The notes under the pieces were generated by a model that searched no databases, was not told the origin of the DNA, and worked only from the letters and a program-made list of their open reading frames with translations. The translations under genes and the position numbers were made by a program. Shown here one piece after another: positions 26,564-34,874 of a stretch of 64,000 nucleotides of DNA. The stretch's first letter is position 1; each line of letters opens with the position of its first letter. This stretch comes from Clostridia bacterium (lineage in GTDB: Bacteria > Bacillota > Clostridia > Lachnospirales > Lachnospiraceae), in assembly GCA_910574255.1 (NCBI GenBank), contig CAJTAK010000019.1, forward strand, positions 26,370 through 90,369, given 5' to 3'.

Positions 26564-27286
26564 ATGAGTACTACAAAAGAACCGGACCATAGTTTTACAA
26601 GAGAATCTGTAAGGGAACGTCTGCAGGAGCTTGCAGATCCAAAATATAAGGAATTTCAAAGCAAGCTTCTGCCTGGAGTTGACAATGTTTTAGGGGTGCG
26701 GGTGCCCCAGCTTCGAAGTCTGGCAAAGGAAATTGCCAGAGGAGACTGGGAGACCTTTCTTGCGGAAAATGATCGGGAATGGTATGAGCATGATATGCTG
26801 CAGGGGCTTGTGATTGGCTGTGCCAGGATGGATTTTGAAAAACGGCTTGCCCTCACCAAAGATTTCATTTCACGTATCAATAATTGGGCAGTCTGCGATG
26901 TGTTCTGCGGTTCCTTAAAAGAGACAAAGAAGCATAAAGAGAGGACATGGGAGTTTCTGCAGCCCTTTTGGCAGTCGGATAAGGAATATGAGATTCGCTT
27001 TGGCGTAGTGATGCTTTTGAGCCATTTTGTGGAGGAAGATTATTTGGAGCGTGCGTTTGCGGTCTTTGATGCAATCACCAGTGATGCTTATTATGTTCGA
27101 ATGGCTGTGGCATGGGCCGTATCCGTTTATTTTGTGCATTTTCAGGAAGAAAGCATGGATTATTTAAATCATAATCAGCTGGACGACTGGACTTACAATA
27201 AGGCTCTCCAGAAAATCACGGAATCTTATCGGGTGGATGGGGAGATGAAGGCGACAATTCGGAGCATGAAGCGGAAAGTTATGTAA
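26564..27286 (+). CDS. DNA alkylation repair protein (AlkD-like HEAT-repeat glycosylase)
   Basis: A 240-residue protein, started at the ATG at 26564 with AAAGGAGAG 7-9 bases upstream rather than the longer frame from 26507. It matches AlkD: GVRVPQLRSLAKEIARGDW, WYEHDMLQGLVIG, INNWAVCDVFCGSLK with the NWxxCD block, and YYVRMAVAWAVSVYF. AlkD folds as HEAT-like repeats and excises N3/N7-alkylated purines without base flipping. It is 75 bases after ogt on the same strand, giving two complementary routes for repair of alkylated DNA. Confidence 0.88.
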   Translation: MSTTKEPDHSFTRESVRERLQELADPKYKEFQSKLLPGVDNVLGVRVPQLRSLAKEIARGDWETFLAENDREWYEHDMLQGLVIGCARMDFEKRLALTKDFISRINNWAVCDVFCGSLKETKKHKERTWEFLQPFWQSDKEYEIRFGVVMLLSHFVEEDYLERAFAVFDAITSDAYYVRMAVAWAVSVYFVHFQEESMDYLNHNQLDDWTYNKALQKITESYRVDGEMKATIRSMKRKVM

Positions 27287-27369
27287 ATTATAGCTGCGCT
27301 TCCATTACCAGTCATTTATAATGAAAAAGACAGAATGAATTTTGTGCCGTACATCCGGAAGGAGGATTT

Positions 27370-27609
27370 ATGGCACAGAAAAAATTTGGGGAACTGGATT
27401 TAAAGAATGCTTTTCTATTTGCTGCGGCATTGGATGAGCCGGAAACCTGCCGACTGATTTTGGAATTAATCTTAGGGCAGAATATTGGCCGTTATCATCA
27501 GGCGGAGATGGATTTGATTTTAAAGCCGGGTGAAAAGGAAGGGCTGCTGGAACATTCTGTCTATTGCAAGAATTTGCCATACAAAAGAGAAAAGTTCAAA
27601 AATTCTTAA
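27370..27609 (+). pseudogene. Truncated Rpn/PDDEXK-type transposase-related gene, 5' fragment
   Basis: The 79-residue frame starts with GELDLKNAFLFAAALDEPETCRLILELILGQNIGR, which resembles the N-terminus of Rpn-family (PD-(D/E)XK transposase-like) proteins, where a DxxF.F..v..dpe.cr.lLe.iLg pattern is common. Full proteins are about 250-300 residues. The similarity fades after ~60 residues and the frame stops, so most of the nuclease is lost. GGAAGGAGG precedes the ATG, so transcription and translation signals remain. Confidence 0.6.
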
Positions 27610-27787
27610 GAAAAGAATCCATTTTTATCAAGGTTATTGTCTTACAATCAAAAGATAAGAAAATAAGTTCCTCGCACACAATGAATGTTACAATTCTCTG
27701 TATTGGTTTCACACCAGTCAGATGGTTGATTGGCGTAGGTGCGAAAAGTGACCAAAGAATACATACATAAGGAGCTGAACATATTCC

Positions 27788-28498
27788 ATGGAAAAGATTT
27801 TGATTGTAGAGGATGACAAAGCCTTAAGCAACGGCATTGCCCTTGCACTGAAAGCGGAGGGATATATATTTTTACAGACTCAGGATTTGGCCGGAGCCAG
27901 AGAAACGCTGGAGCACCATGAAATTACGCTGGTGATTCTGGACTTAAACCTGCCGGACGGAAACGGCTTAGAGTTATTACAGGAGATAAAGGAAAAGCAG
28001 GAGATTCCGGTGGTGATTCTCACAGCAAATGATCTGGAAACCGAGATTGTAACAGGCTTAGAGCTTGGTGCGGATGACTATATAACTAAGCCCTTCAGTC
28101 TGATGGTTCTGCGTGCCCGAATCAATACCCAGATGCGGAAAAGGCGCAGGGGCGGCATTCAGGTATATCAGGCAGGAAAATTTTATTTTTCCTTTTCCAG
28201 TATGGAATTTATCAGGGGGAACCAGCGTATAGAGCTTAGTAAAACCGAGCAAAAGCTCTTGCGGCTTCTCATAGAGAATCGGGGACTTACCCTCTCACGG
28301 GCGGAGCTGGTAGATCGAATCTGGACAGACGGTGCTCAATATGTAGATGAGAATGCCTTGTCGGTTACGATTAAACGTCTTCGGGATAAGCTTGAGGATA
28401 ATCCGTCCACACCCAGATACATTAAAACAGTCTATGGAATCGGCTATACCTGGTCGGATGAGCGTACCGGTGCCCTGCGAAGCGGAACCCATGGATAA
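27788..28498 (+). CDS. OmpR-family response regulator
   Basis: A 236-residue regulator. The receiver has ED at 8-9, phosphoacceptor D52 in LDLNLPDGNG, and TKPF near residue 100. The C-terminal winged helix includes ELSKTEQKLLRLLIENRG and VDENALSVTIKRLRDKLEDNPSTPRYIKTVYGIGYTW. Its last 8 bases overlap the kinase start. A BceR-like or SalR-like role in antimicrobial peptide response is plausible because an ABC/FtsX exporter lies 3 kb downstream, but the link is inferred. Confidence 0.88.
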   Translation: MEKILIVEDDKALSNGIALALKAEGYIFLQTQDLAGARETLEHHEITLVILDLNLPDGNGLELLQEIKEKQEIPVVILTANDLETEIVTGLELGADDYITKPFSLMVLRARINTQMRKRRRGGIQVYQAGKFYFSFSSMEFIRGNQRIELSKTEQKLLRLLIENRGLTLSRAELVDRIWTDGAQYVDENALSVTIKRLRDKLEDNPSTPRYIKTVYGIGYTWSDERTGALRSGTHG

Positions 28499-29408
28499 CT
28501 ATATGATTTTATGCTCAGGGCTGATCTTTGCCGCCTTTCTTGGGGCGGTAGGATATATTTTTGTACAGCGAAAGCAAATGGAGCTTCTAATGGAACGGCT
28601 GGAGGAGATGTTGGAGGCAGCTATAGACGGAAGTTTTGAAGAGCAACATTTTGACGAAAGCCATCTATCCTCAATAGAAGCAAGGCTTTGCCAGTATCTT
28701 CGGCGGCAGGAAGGAAGAGAACAAGAGCTTTCAAAGGAACAGGGAGAGATTCATTCCCTTCTTGCAGACATTTCCCATCAAACAAAAACTCCCATAGCCA
28801 ATCTGCTTCTCTATGCCGGACTCCTTTCCGAACAGGCACCAAAGGAAGCGGGGGAACTGGCTTATCAACTGAATGCTCAGGCAGAAAAGCTGAAATTTCT
28901 CATAGACTCACTGATTAAAAGTTCCAGGTTGGAACAGGGAATCATTCAATTATCTCCAAAGGAATATTCGGTGGGGAAGCTTTTGCATGAAACAGCAGAG
29001 GAAGGCACCCTCTTAGCCGAACAGAAACAGATTCAGATTCACTGCCGCATAAAGGAGGGTCCGGAAACGGCTTTCTTTGATTATAAATGGACGGCGGAAG
29101 CACTTTGGAACATTCTGGATAATGCAGTAAAATACACCCATCCAGGTGACACCATACTCATCCAGGGTTCCCCCTACGAACTTTTTTACCGGATTGACAT
29201 CGTAGATCACGGAATGGGAATCAGAGAGGAAGAACTTCCCAAAATATTTCAGCGATTTTACCGTTCCGGGCGAGTCCGGGAAAAAGACGGCATCGGCCTT
29301 GGCCTTTATCTGGCAAGAGAGATTATACGTGCACAGGGCGGATACATCAAGGTTACATCCGGAGAAGAAACCGTATTCTCCGTATTTCTTCCAAGAAGAA
29401 CAGGGTGA
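28491..29408 (+). CDS. Sensor histidine kinase with short N-terminus
   Basis: A 305-residue kinase. The start is set at the ATG at 28491, which overlaps the regulator stop by 8 bases; a longer frame exists but runs through the regulator gene. One membrane segment (about residues 5-25) and no extracellular sensor domain are visible. The H box is LADISHQTKTPIANLL with H96; NILDNAVKYTHPGD, DHGMGIREEELP and GIGLGLYLAREII are the ATP-binding boxes. Kinases with so little outside the membrane usually sense through a partner, often an ABC transporter. Confidence 0.87.
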   Translation: MDNYMILCSGLIFAAFLGAVGYIFVQRKQMELLMERLEEMLEAAIDGSFEEQHFDESHLSSIEARLCQYLRRQEGREQELSKEQGEIHSLLADISHQTKTPIANLLLYAGLLSEQAPKEAGELAYQLNAQAEKLKFLIDSLIKSSRLEQGIIQLSPKEYSVGKLLHETAEEGTLLAEQKQIQIHCRIKEGPETAFFDYKWTAEALWNILDNAVKYTHPGDTILIQGSPYELFYRIDIVDHGMGIREEELPKIFQRFYRSGRVREKDGIGLGLYLAREIIRAQGGYIKVTSGEETVFSVFLPRRTG

Positions 29409-29577
29409 CAGAACCAGAGGTGAAAACAACTTTGGCTCTGTTATTTTGTGCTCTTATATGTAAAATATATTTGACAAAATGTCATATAGATGATATTCTG
29501 ATTTTAGATAGGAGATAGCAATGGGTGAATAGCAAACCGAGATAGCAACCAGAGAGACCGGTTAGGAGGTGGAGATC

Positions 29578-29772
29578 ATGGCAAAGAACCTGAAGCTGAA
29601 AGCCGCACGTGCAGAACTGGATTATTCCCAGGAGGATCTGGCAAAGGCGGTAGGCGTATCCCGGCAGACCATCAACATGATCGAACGGGGAGACTATAAT
29701 CCCACCTTAAATCTATGCTTAAGCATCTGCCATGTTTTAGGAAAAACACTGGATGAAATATTTTGGAAATAG
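29578..29772 (+). CDS. Small XRE-family HTH regulator
   Basis: A 64-residue protein that is nearly all helix-turn-helix: LKAARAELDYSQEDLAKAVGVSRQTINMIERGDYNPTLNLCLSICHVLGKTLDEIFW. It resembles the compact YozG/Xre-like regulators paired with a membrane protein. AGGAGG at 29563-29568 is 9 bases before the ATG at 29578, which I prefer to the in-frame GTG at 29569. A membrane protein gene follows 18 bases later, the usual partner for this regulator type. Confidence 0.85.
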   Translation: MAKNLKLKAARAELDYSQEDLAKAVGVSRQTINMIERGDYNPTLNLCLSICHVLGKTLDEIFWK

Positions 29773-29790
29773 GGAAAGGAGGAAGACTTC

Positions 29791-30498
29791 ATGAAAAAAG
29801 AATGGATTTTGTGGAATGCCCTAAAAGAGCCGGAGAGCATCATAAAAGACGAACGGATGGAACAAATTCAATGGAAAAGCTATTACTGGTGCTACCGGAC
29901 ATTGATTCGAATACTCATTTTTCTCATGATTTTCTGGCCGATGATACTTGACCTTTTAAAAAAATATTTGGGTGAAAGTTTGATTGGGGAGATGTTTTTT
30001 CAGCTTCTGACTTTTGGGATTATCTCAGTTATGGAAACAGGAAGATTCCTTTATAGCTGCTATTACGGAAATCAGGAATTTTACGAGAAAGGAAAAGGAA
30101 AATGGAATTTCTGGAGTTGCAGCTTGTCTATGGGAGCTTTTCCATGGCTCATGTTTTTCATTTTTTGCGGTGCAAAGCATCCGCTTCCATGGGTAATGGC
30201 AGTCCTAGGAATCCTGCTGGCGGTTTTTCTCAGTCATTTGGCATATCTTCATTATGCCTTGTTGATTGATGAAGAGACAGGAGAAAAGGGACGTAGAAGC
30301 GAAGCATGGATCCCGAAAATGAAGACACCGTATACAGAGAATACTACCGGAAAGATCCGGACACCCTTGAATGGTATATGGCTGATCAGGGAAAATGGAT
30401 TTCCGAGGAGGAATGGCTTCAGGCCTATACCGAAGAATGGACAACAGACATGCTCGATCATACATTCCACAACACACAGCCCATCTGCGGCCTTTTAG
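29791..30498 (+). CDS. Predicted membrane protein, possibly frameshifted at its 3' end
   Basis: A 235-residue open frame with AGGAGG upstream of the ATG. Residues ~1-160 look genuine, with four or five hydrophobic segments (about 38-55, 70-88, 107-127, 135-155). After LIDEETGEKGRR (about residue 165) the sequence becomes proline- and basic-rich and less protein-like, while a neighbouring frame starting at 30306 becomes protein-like. A frameshift near 30290-30310 would join the two; alternatively they are two overlapping genes. Such XRE-linked membrane proteins are common and uncharacterised. Confidence 0.55.
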   Translation: MKKEWILWNALKEPESIIKDERMEQIQWKSYYWCYRTLIRILIFLMIFWPMILDLLKKYLGESLIGEMFFQLLTFGIISVMETGRFLYSCYYGNQEFYEKGKGKWNFWSCSLSMGAFPWLMFFIFCGAKHPLPWVMAVLGILLAVFLSHLAYLHYALLIDEETGEKGRRSEAWIPKMKTPYTENTTGKIRTPLNGIWLIRENGFPRRNGFRPIPKNGQQTCSIIHSTTHSPSAAF

Positions 30499-30920
30499 AC
30501 ATCACTCCCAAAACCGTAGAGGTCATTACAAAAGAATACCAGGACGGGAAAACCTGCTATACCATAATTTACAACAATAAATACAAGCAAGTGGCAGGAA
30601 GTCTGGAAAACAGTGATGAAATCAAAGAAGCAAAAACCACAGAATCCTACACCATCAACGAATACGGTGTCCTTACAGAATACGAACGTATAGAAACCGG
30701 AACCATAAAAGCAACCAATGAGCCATGCACCATGCACCATGCACGGCTCACTCACCATCCTAAGTGCCAACAGAGAAGCCATCCAGTTAGAAATACAGTA
30801 CCTAAAAAACCAATACCTCTATTAAAACCTATTTTTCATAACCAAATTAATATAAGGACAAACCAGGGAGAATGGCAGGCCGGGGAGGAATTTCCAATAT
30901 CCAAGCGTTTGCCTTTTTGA
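30306..30920 (+). CDS. Hypothetical protein or frameshifted continuation of the membrane gene
   Basis: A 204-residue frame. Residues 1-135 look like a real soluble domain (many aromatic and acidic residues, DLEWYMADQGKWISEEEWLQAY-like patterns). It has no good ribosome binding site, only AAAAGGG about 15 bases upstream, and the frame is closed by TAG at 30294. From about residue 140 it is translated from a CATGCACCATGCAC repeat and then the left arm of the large palindrome at 30866, where it ends, so the natural C-terminus is probably lost. I do not recognise the domain. Confidence 0.4.
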   Translation: MDPENEDTVYREYYRKDPDTLEWYMADQGKWISEEEWLQAYTEEWTTDMLDHTFHNTQPICGLLDITPKTVEVITKEYQDGKTCYTIIYNNKYKQVAGSLENSDEIKEAKTTESYTINEYGVLTEYERIETGTIKATNEPCTMHHARLTHHPKCQQRSHPVRNTVPKKPIPLLKPIFHNQINIRTNQGEWQAGEEFPISKRLPF

Positions 30921-31079
30921 GACATCTGTATGATTCAGGCGAACAATGCCCCACAAGAACATTCAGAAAAGTTCAAAGCTTGGAGGGGGCATTGTCCGAA
31001 TGAAGCATACAGATGTAACGAGAAATTGCGAACACAGGATATGGAAATTCCTCCCCGGCCTGCCATTCTCCCGTCCGTC
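30866..31079. repeat. 207-nt nested palindrome (MITE-like)
   Basis: The outer arms at 30866-30902 and 31037-31072 are complementary over about 36 bp with one inserted base. Inside, 30922-30952 pairs with 30985-31016 over about 30 bp with a few mismatches, leaving a ~32-base central loop. The right flank is GTCCGTC, the flank seen after the three shorter palindromes, and the inner arm contains GTATGCTTC as in copies B and C. It ends the upstream open frame and lies in front of the ABC exporter genes. Confidence 0.75.
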
Positions 31080-31252
31080 TTAGAAAACCTAAATCATTGA
31101 AAATGACAAATCTTTCAAAACCGTTATATTTCAGAAAGAATCCAGAAATTTTCATGTGCTATACTCCCAATATAAGCACCAAACATTGCTGCATAAAAAT
31201 CATATATAACCATATCCTGATTTCATTAAAATCAAAAATGGAGGAAAAAAAC

Positions 31253-31927
31253 ATGACCATTCTGGAAACAAAGGACCTGCGAAAGCATTACGGTTCCGGC
31301 GAAAACACAGTAAAAGCCCTGGACGGCGTAAACCTAAAGATAGAAAACGGCAGCTTCACCGCCATCGTAGGAACATCAGGAAGCGGCAAATCCACCCTGC
31401 TCCACATGCTGGGCGGCCTGGACCGTCCCACGGCGGGCAAAGTCCTGGTAGACGGCAAAGACATCTTTTCATTCAAGGAAGAAGCCCTGACCATCTTCCG
31501 ACGAAGAAAAATCGGCTTCGTATTCCAAAACTACAACCTGGTACCGGTACTGAACGTAAAAGAAAACATCCTGCTACCCATCGAACTGGACGGCGGCCGC
31601 CCGGATACAAAATACATCGGGCAGATCATAGATCTCCTTGGCCTGGAAGAAAAGCTGGAAAACCTCCCGGGAAACCTGTCCGGCGGACAGCAGCAGCGAG
31701 TGGCAATCGCCCGTGCCCTGGCCGGCAAACCGGCCATCATCCTTGCCGATGAGCCAACCGGCAATCTGGATTCCAAAACCAGCCAGGATGTTATGGGACT
31801 TTTAAAAGTGACCAGCCAGCGTTTCCATCAGACCATCGTTATGATTACCCACAACGAAGAGATAGCCCAGATGTCCGACCGCATCATCCGAATCGAGGAC
31901 GGCCGAATCGTAAAGGACGGTGAGTAA
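31253..31927 (+). CDS. ABC transporter ATP-binding protein (MacB/LolD-like)
   Basis: A 224-residue ATPase from the ATG at 31253, preceded by GGAGG; the longer frame back to 31097 is not supported. Walker [10 protein letters not shown] is near residue 42, then [21 protein letters not shown] (Q loop), signature [15 protein letters not shown], Walker [13 protein letters not shown], and an MITHNEEIA switch. This subgroup powers mechanotransmission-type FtsX permeases, and its stop touches the permease gene. Together they form an exporter or resistance pump rather than an importer. Confidence 0.92.
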   Translation: MTILETKDLRKHYGSGENTVKALDGVNLKIENGSFTAIVGTSGSGKSTLLHMLGGLDRPTAGKVLVDGKDIFSFKEEALTIFRRRKIGFVFQNYNLVPVLNVKENILLPIELDGGRPDTKYIGQIIDLLGLEEKLENLPGNLSGGQQQRVAIARALAGKPAIILADEPTGNLDSKTSQDVMGLLKVTSQRFHQTIVMITHNEEIAQMSDRIIRIEDGRIVKDGE

Positions 31928-31928
31928 C

Positions 31929-34535
31929 ATGCTGCGTGTAAAAAACAAAAAGACCATGCGCCGTTTGGCAGACAGAAGCTTTGCGGCAAATAAAACCAGA
32001 AATATCATGGCAGTTATCGCAGTCATACTGACCACCCTGTTATTCAGCGCCCTGTTCACAGCAGCCATTTCCATAAAATATTCTACCGAGCAAAGCACTA
32101 TGCGTCAGGTGGGCGGTTATGCCCACGGGGGCTTCAAGGAAGTGACAGATGAGCAGAAAGAGGCGCTTATCACTCATCCTCTCATAGAAAAATACGGGAC
32201 AAATAAAGTGCTGACCGCCCTGCAGGATGGCATATTTTCCAAGGAAAGGGTGGAGGTGCGCTATTCGGATGATATTGGGGCAGACATGTACTTCTGCAAG
32301 CCCACAACCGGAAGCATGCCAGGAGAGAAGATGGAGCTTGCCACTGACACACGTATATTGGATCTGCTGGGGGTTCCCCATAAGGTGGGAGAGAAGATTA
32401 CCGTCCCCTTTGTCTTTCATGGGGAAACACGGGAAGAAACCTTTATCCTAAGCGGATTCTGGGAACGTGACGAGGCGGCTATGGTCAGCGAAATGTGGCT
32501 GTCAGAAGCCTTTGTAGATGAAATGCTCTCGGAATATGAGCCGGATTCCATTATGGAATCAATGGGGGCCGGCTTGTGGAATGTAAATATCTGCTTTAAA
32601 AACAGCCAGAACATCGAAGAAAATCTTCAGAAAATCGCAGAGGACAACGGCTATGACACCGAAGATCCCATGGCGGAAAATTATCTGCGCACAGGCGTAA
32701 ACTGGGCATATTTAAGCACCCACACAGATACGGGCGGAGCGCTTCTGAATATAGGGGCAATCGCTGTTCTGTGCATGATGATTGTTTTGACCGGATATCT
32801 CATCATCAACAATATTTTTCAGATATCCGTGTCGGGTGATATTCGTTTCTATGGTCTCTTAAAAACCATCGGAACCACAGGACGGCAGATTAAGGCCCTG
32901 ATCCGCCGTCAGGCGTTAAAGCTCTGTATTCTGGGACTTCCCCTGGGGATGATTGCAGGCTATCTGGCAGGAAATCAGATAACATCCCTGATTATGCGCA
33001 ACATGTCAGAGGAGAAAGCCTACCTGACCTTAAATCCGTGGATATTCATTGGTGCGGCGCTGTTTTCCCTTTTTACCGTACTCCTTAGCTGCCGTAAGCC
33101 CGGAAAAATAGCGGCATCCGTCTCCCCGGTAGAAGCCGTGCGTTATGTAGAGGCATCTCCCTTAGGAAAACGTCTCCAAAGGAAAGAGAAAAGGGGATCC
33201 AGGATTCTTAACATGGCATTGGCCAATCTGGGACGAAGCAGGAAGCGTACTATCCTGGTAATCCTGTCCCTGTCCTTAAGCGTTGTCCTGCTCTACGGCG
33301 TAAGCGCCTTTTCCGCAGGCTTTGATATGAACAAATTTGTGGGCAAATTTGTGACAGCCGACTACCTGATTGCCAACAAAGATTTATTTAAAAGCATGTT
33401 CGGCAGTAAAAATCAGGAGCTTGATAAGACCGTTATCCAGACAGTGAACAGCCAGGAGGGGATCAAAGAAGCAGGACTCGTTTATTATGACACGGGGATT
33501 ACCCATGCTTCCATGACAAAGGAGCAGTATCTTCGAACCTTGCTGGCAATACAGCTGCAGACCCTGGATGATGAAATACGGGCCATGAACGACAATGACT
33601 GGATGGAAGCGGCTGCCGATCTCTTCGGGCTGGATGAGGTTCCCTTTCAATATCTGGATTTTGTGGAGGGACAGGTGGATTATGAGGAGCTGAAAAAAGG
33701 AGATACCATTATTCAGCTTGTGCACAAGGATGATTATGGAGTTCCTTATCTGGAGAAGGCGCCCTACTCCGTGGGAGATAAAGTAACCCTTTCCTTTGCG
33801 GATGATTATGAATATATTGGAGACGATATGGATGCAGAGCTTATTGTCCATAAAAGTCATGAAAAGACCTATACCATCGGCGCAACAGCAGTACTGCCTA
33901 ACTCCCTGTCATTACGCAGGTATGGCGGAGTTGACTTTGCTATGGCTTCGGATGTGCTCAAAGGGGAAAAAGGTGATGACGCTGCCCGCATGTGCTATAT
34001 ACTGAATATGGAGGAAGATGCTGTTCCGGCAATGGAGGACTTTCTTGAGCAGTATACGAAAGAGATCGATCCGTCCCTTGATTTTGAATCGAAAAAGAGC
34101 TACAGCGATCAGTTTCAGTCTTTCCGCCGGATGTTTCTCCTTGTGGGCGGATCCGCCAGTCTGGTGGTGGCGCTGGTAGGCATCTTAAATTACATCAACG
34201 CCATTGTGACGGGAATCCGTGCAAGACGCCGGGAGCTTGCGGTGCTTCAAAGCATCGGCATGACCGGGCGCCAATTAAAAGAGATGCTGATTTTAGAGGG
34301 CTCTACTTATGGGATCCTGGCCATCCTTTTGTCCCTGCTCTTAAGCCTTGTACTGCAGGGACTCGTTCTGAGACAATTGGAGCACCTGCTCTGGTTTTTT
34401 ACGGCAAAATGGATCTGGGCGCCGATTTTTGGAATGCTGTTTGTATTTTTGGCTCTGGGCGTTGTGATTCCCGTACTGGCTTACCGCATCGTGGAAAGGC
34501 AGAGCGTGGTAGAGCGTCTGCGTGAGGCGGAGTAA
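31929..34535 (+). CDS. FtsX-family ABC permease
   Basis: An 868-residue permease starting at the ATG at 31929 (AAAGGA 11 bases upstream), one base after the ATPase stop; an in-frame GTG at 31920 is too close to the ribosome binding site. It has one membrane segment near residue 30, a large extracellular domain, a central three-helix FtsX unit (about 275-400), a second N-terminal-like segment near 440, another extracellular domain and a final FtsX unit (about 735-860, with LNYINAIVTGIRARRRELAVLQSIGMTGRQL). This ten-helix BceB/YtrF-like layout fits peptide resistance or signalling. The two-component system upstream may sense through it. Confidence 0.88.
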   Translation: MLRVKNKKTMRRLADRSFAANKTRNIMAVIAVILTTLLFSALFTAAISIKYSTEQSTMRQVGGYAHGGFKEVTDEQKEALITHPLIEKYGTNKVLTALQDGIFSKERVEVRYSDDIGADMYFCKPTTGSMPGEKMELATDTRILDLLGVPHKVGEKITVPFVFHGETREETFILSGFWERDEAAMVSEMWLSEAFVDEMLSEYEPDSIMESMGAGLWNVNICFKNSQNIEENLQKIAEDNGYDTEDPMAENYLRTGVNWAYLSTHTDTGGALLNIGAIAVLCMMIVLTGYLIINNIFQISVSGDIRFYGLLKTIGTTGRQIKALIRRQALKLCILGLPLGMIAGYLAGNQITSLIMRNMSEEKAYLTLNPWIFIGAALFSLFTVLLSCRKPGKIAASVSPVEAVRYVEASPLGKRLQRKEKRGSRILNMALANLGRSRKRTILVILSLSLSVVLLYGVSAFSAGFDMNKFVGKFVTADYLIANKDLFKSMFGSKNQELDKTVIQTVNSQEGIKEAGLVYYDTGITHASMTKEQYLRTLLAIQLQTLDDEIRAMNDNDWMEAAADLFGLDEVPFQYLDFVEGQVDYEELKKGDTIIQLVHKDDYGVPYLEKAPYSVGDKVTLSFADDYEYIGDDMDAELIVHKSHEKTYTIGATAVLPNSLSLRRYGGVDFAMASDVLKGEKGDDAARMCYILNMEEDAVPAMEDFLEQYTKEIDPSLDFESKKSYSDQFQSFRRMFLLVGGSASLVVALVGILNYINAIVTGIRARRRELAVLQSIGMTGRQLKEMLILEGSTYGILAILLSLLLSLVLQGLVLRQLEHLLWFFTAKWIWAPIFGMLFVFLALGVVIPVLAYRIVERQSVVERLREAE

Positions 34536-34874
34536 GGCGGATGTCTGCTTTGACTTTGGAAAAACACTTTTTATGCAAATAATATTGAATGTGAAAGAGA
34601 AACGGGTTGTATGTTATGCATGGTCCTTGGGGCATAAGTAAACTGCTCGTTTCTTTTTTGCGTTCCTGATAGAAAAATTATCATGAAAGGATCATAAGAA
34701 ATTAAAACGAAATAGTTAAAAATTCTATCTTTTATTTTTGCTCTAAAGATGTTAATATAGGACTTAGGAGATTGTCCCAATCACGGCAGTGATTTAGCTG
34801 TTATGCCAGACAGCGTAAGCCGTGGGAAGGACAAGCTTCCGGCGTAAGCCAAAAAAGAAAAAGGAGAGAAACAT
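34536..34874 (+). promoter_or_regulatory. bmpA leader region with two hairpins
   Basis: No gene is supported. A TAATAT hexamer at 34753-34758 could be the -10 of the nucleoside operon, but I see no good -35. The following leader contains CACGGC (34782-34787) pairing with GCCGTG (34819-34824), enclosing GCTGT/ACAGC, and then GGAAG/CTTCC (34825-34840). The layout suggests a structured 5' leader. I do not recognise it as a purine or other known riboswitch class. AAGGAGAG precedes bmpA. Confidence 0.4.

Noticed and set aside
34753..34840. Purine or cobalamin riboswitch before bmpA
   Set aside because: The conserved blocks of those classes are absent; only generic hairpins are seen.
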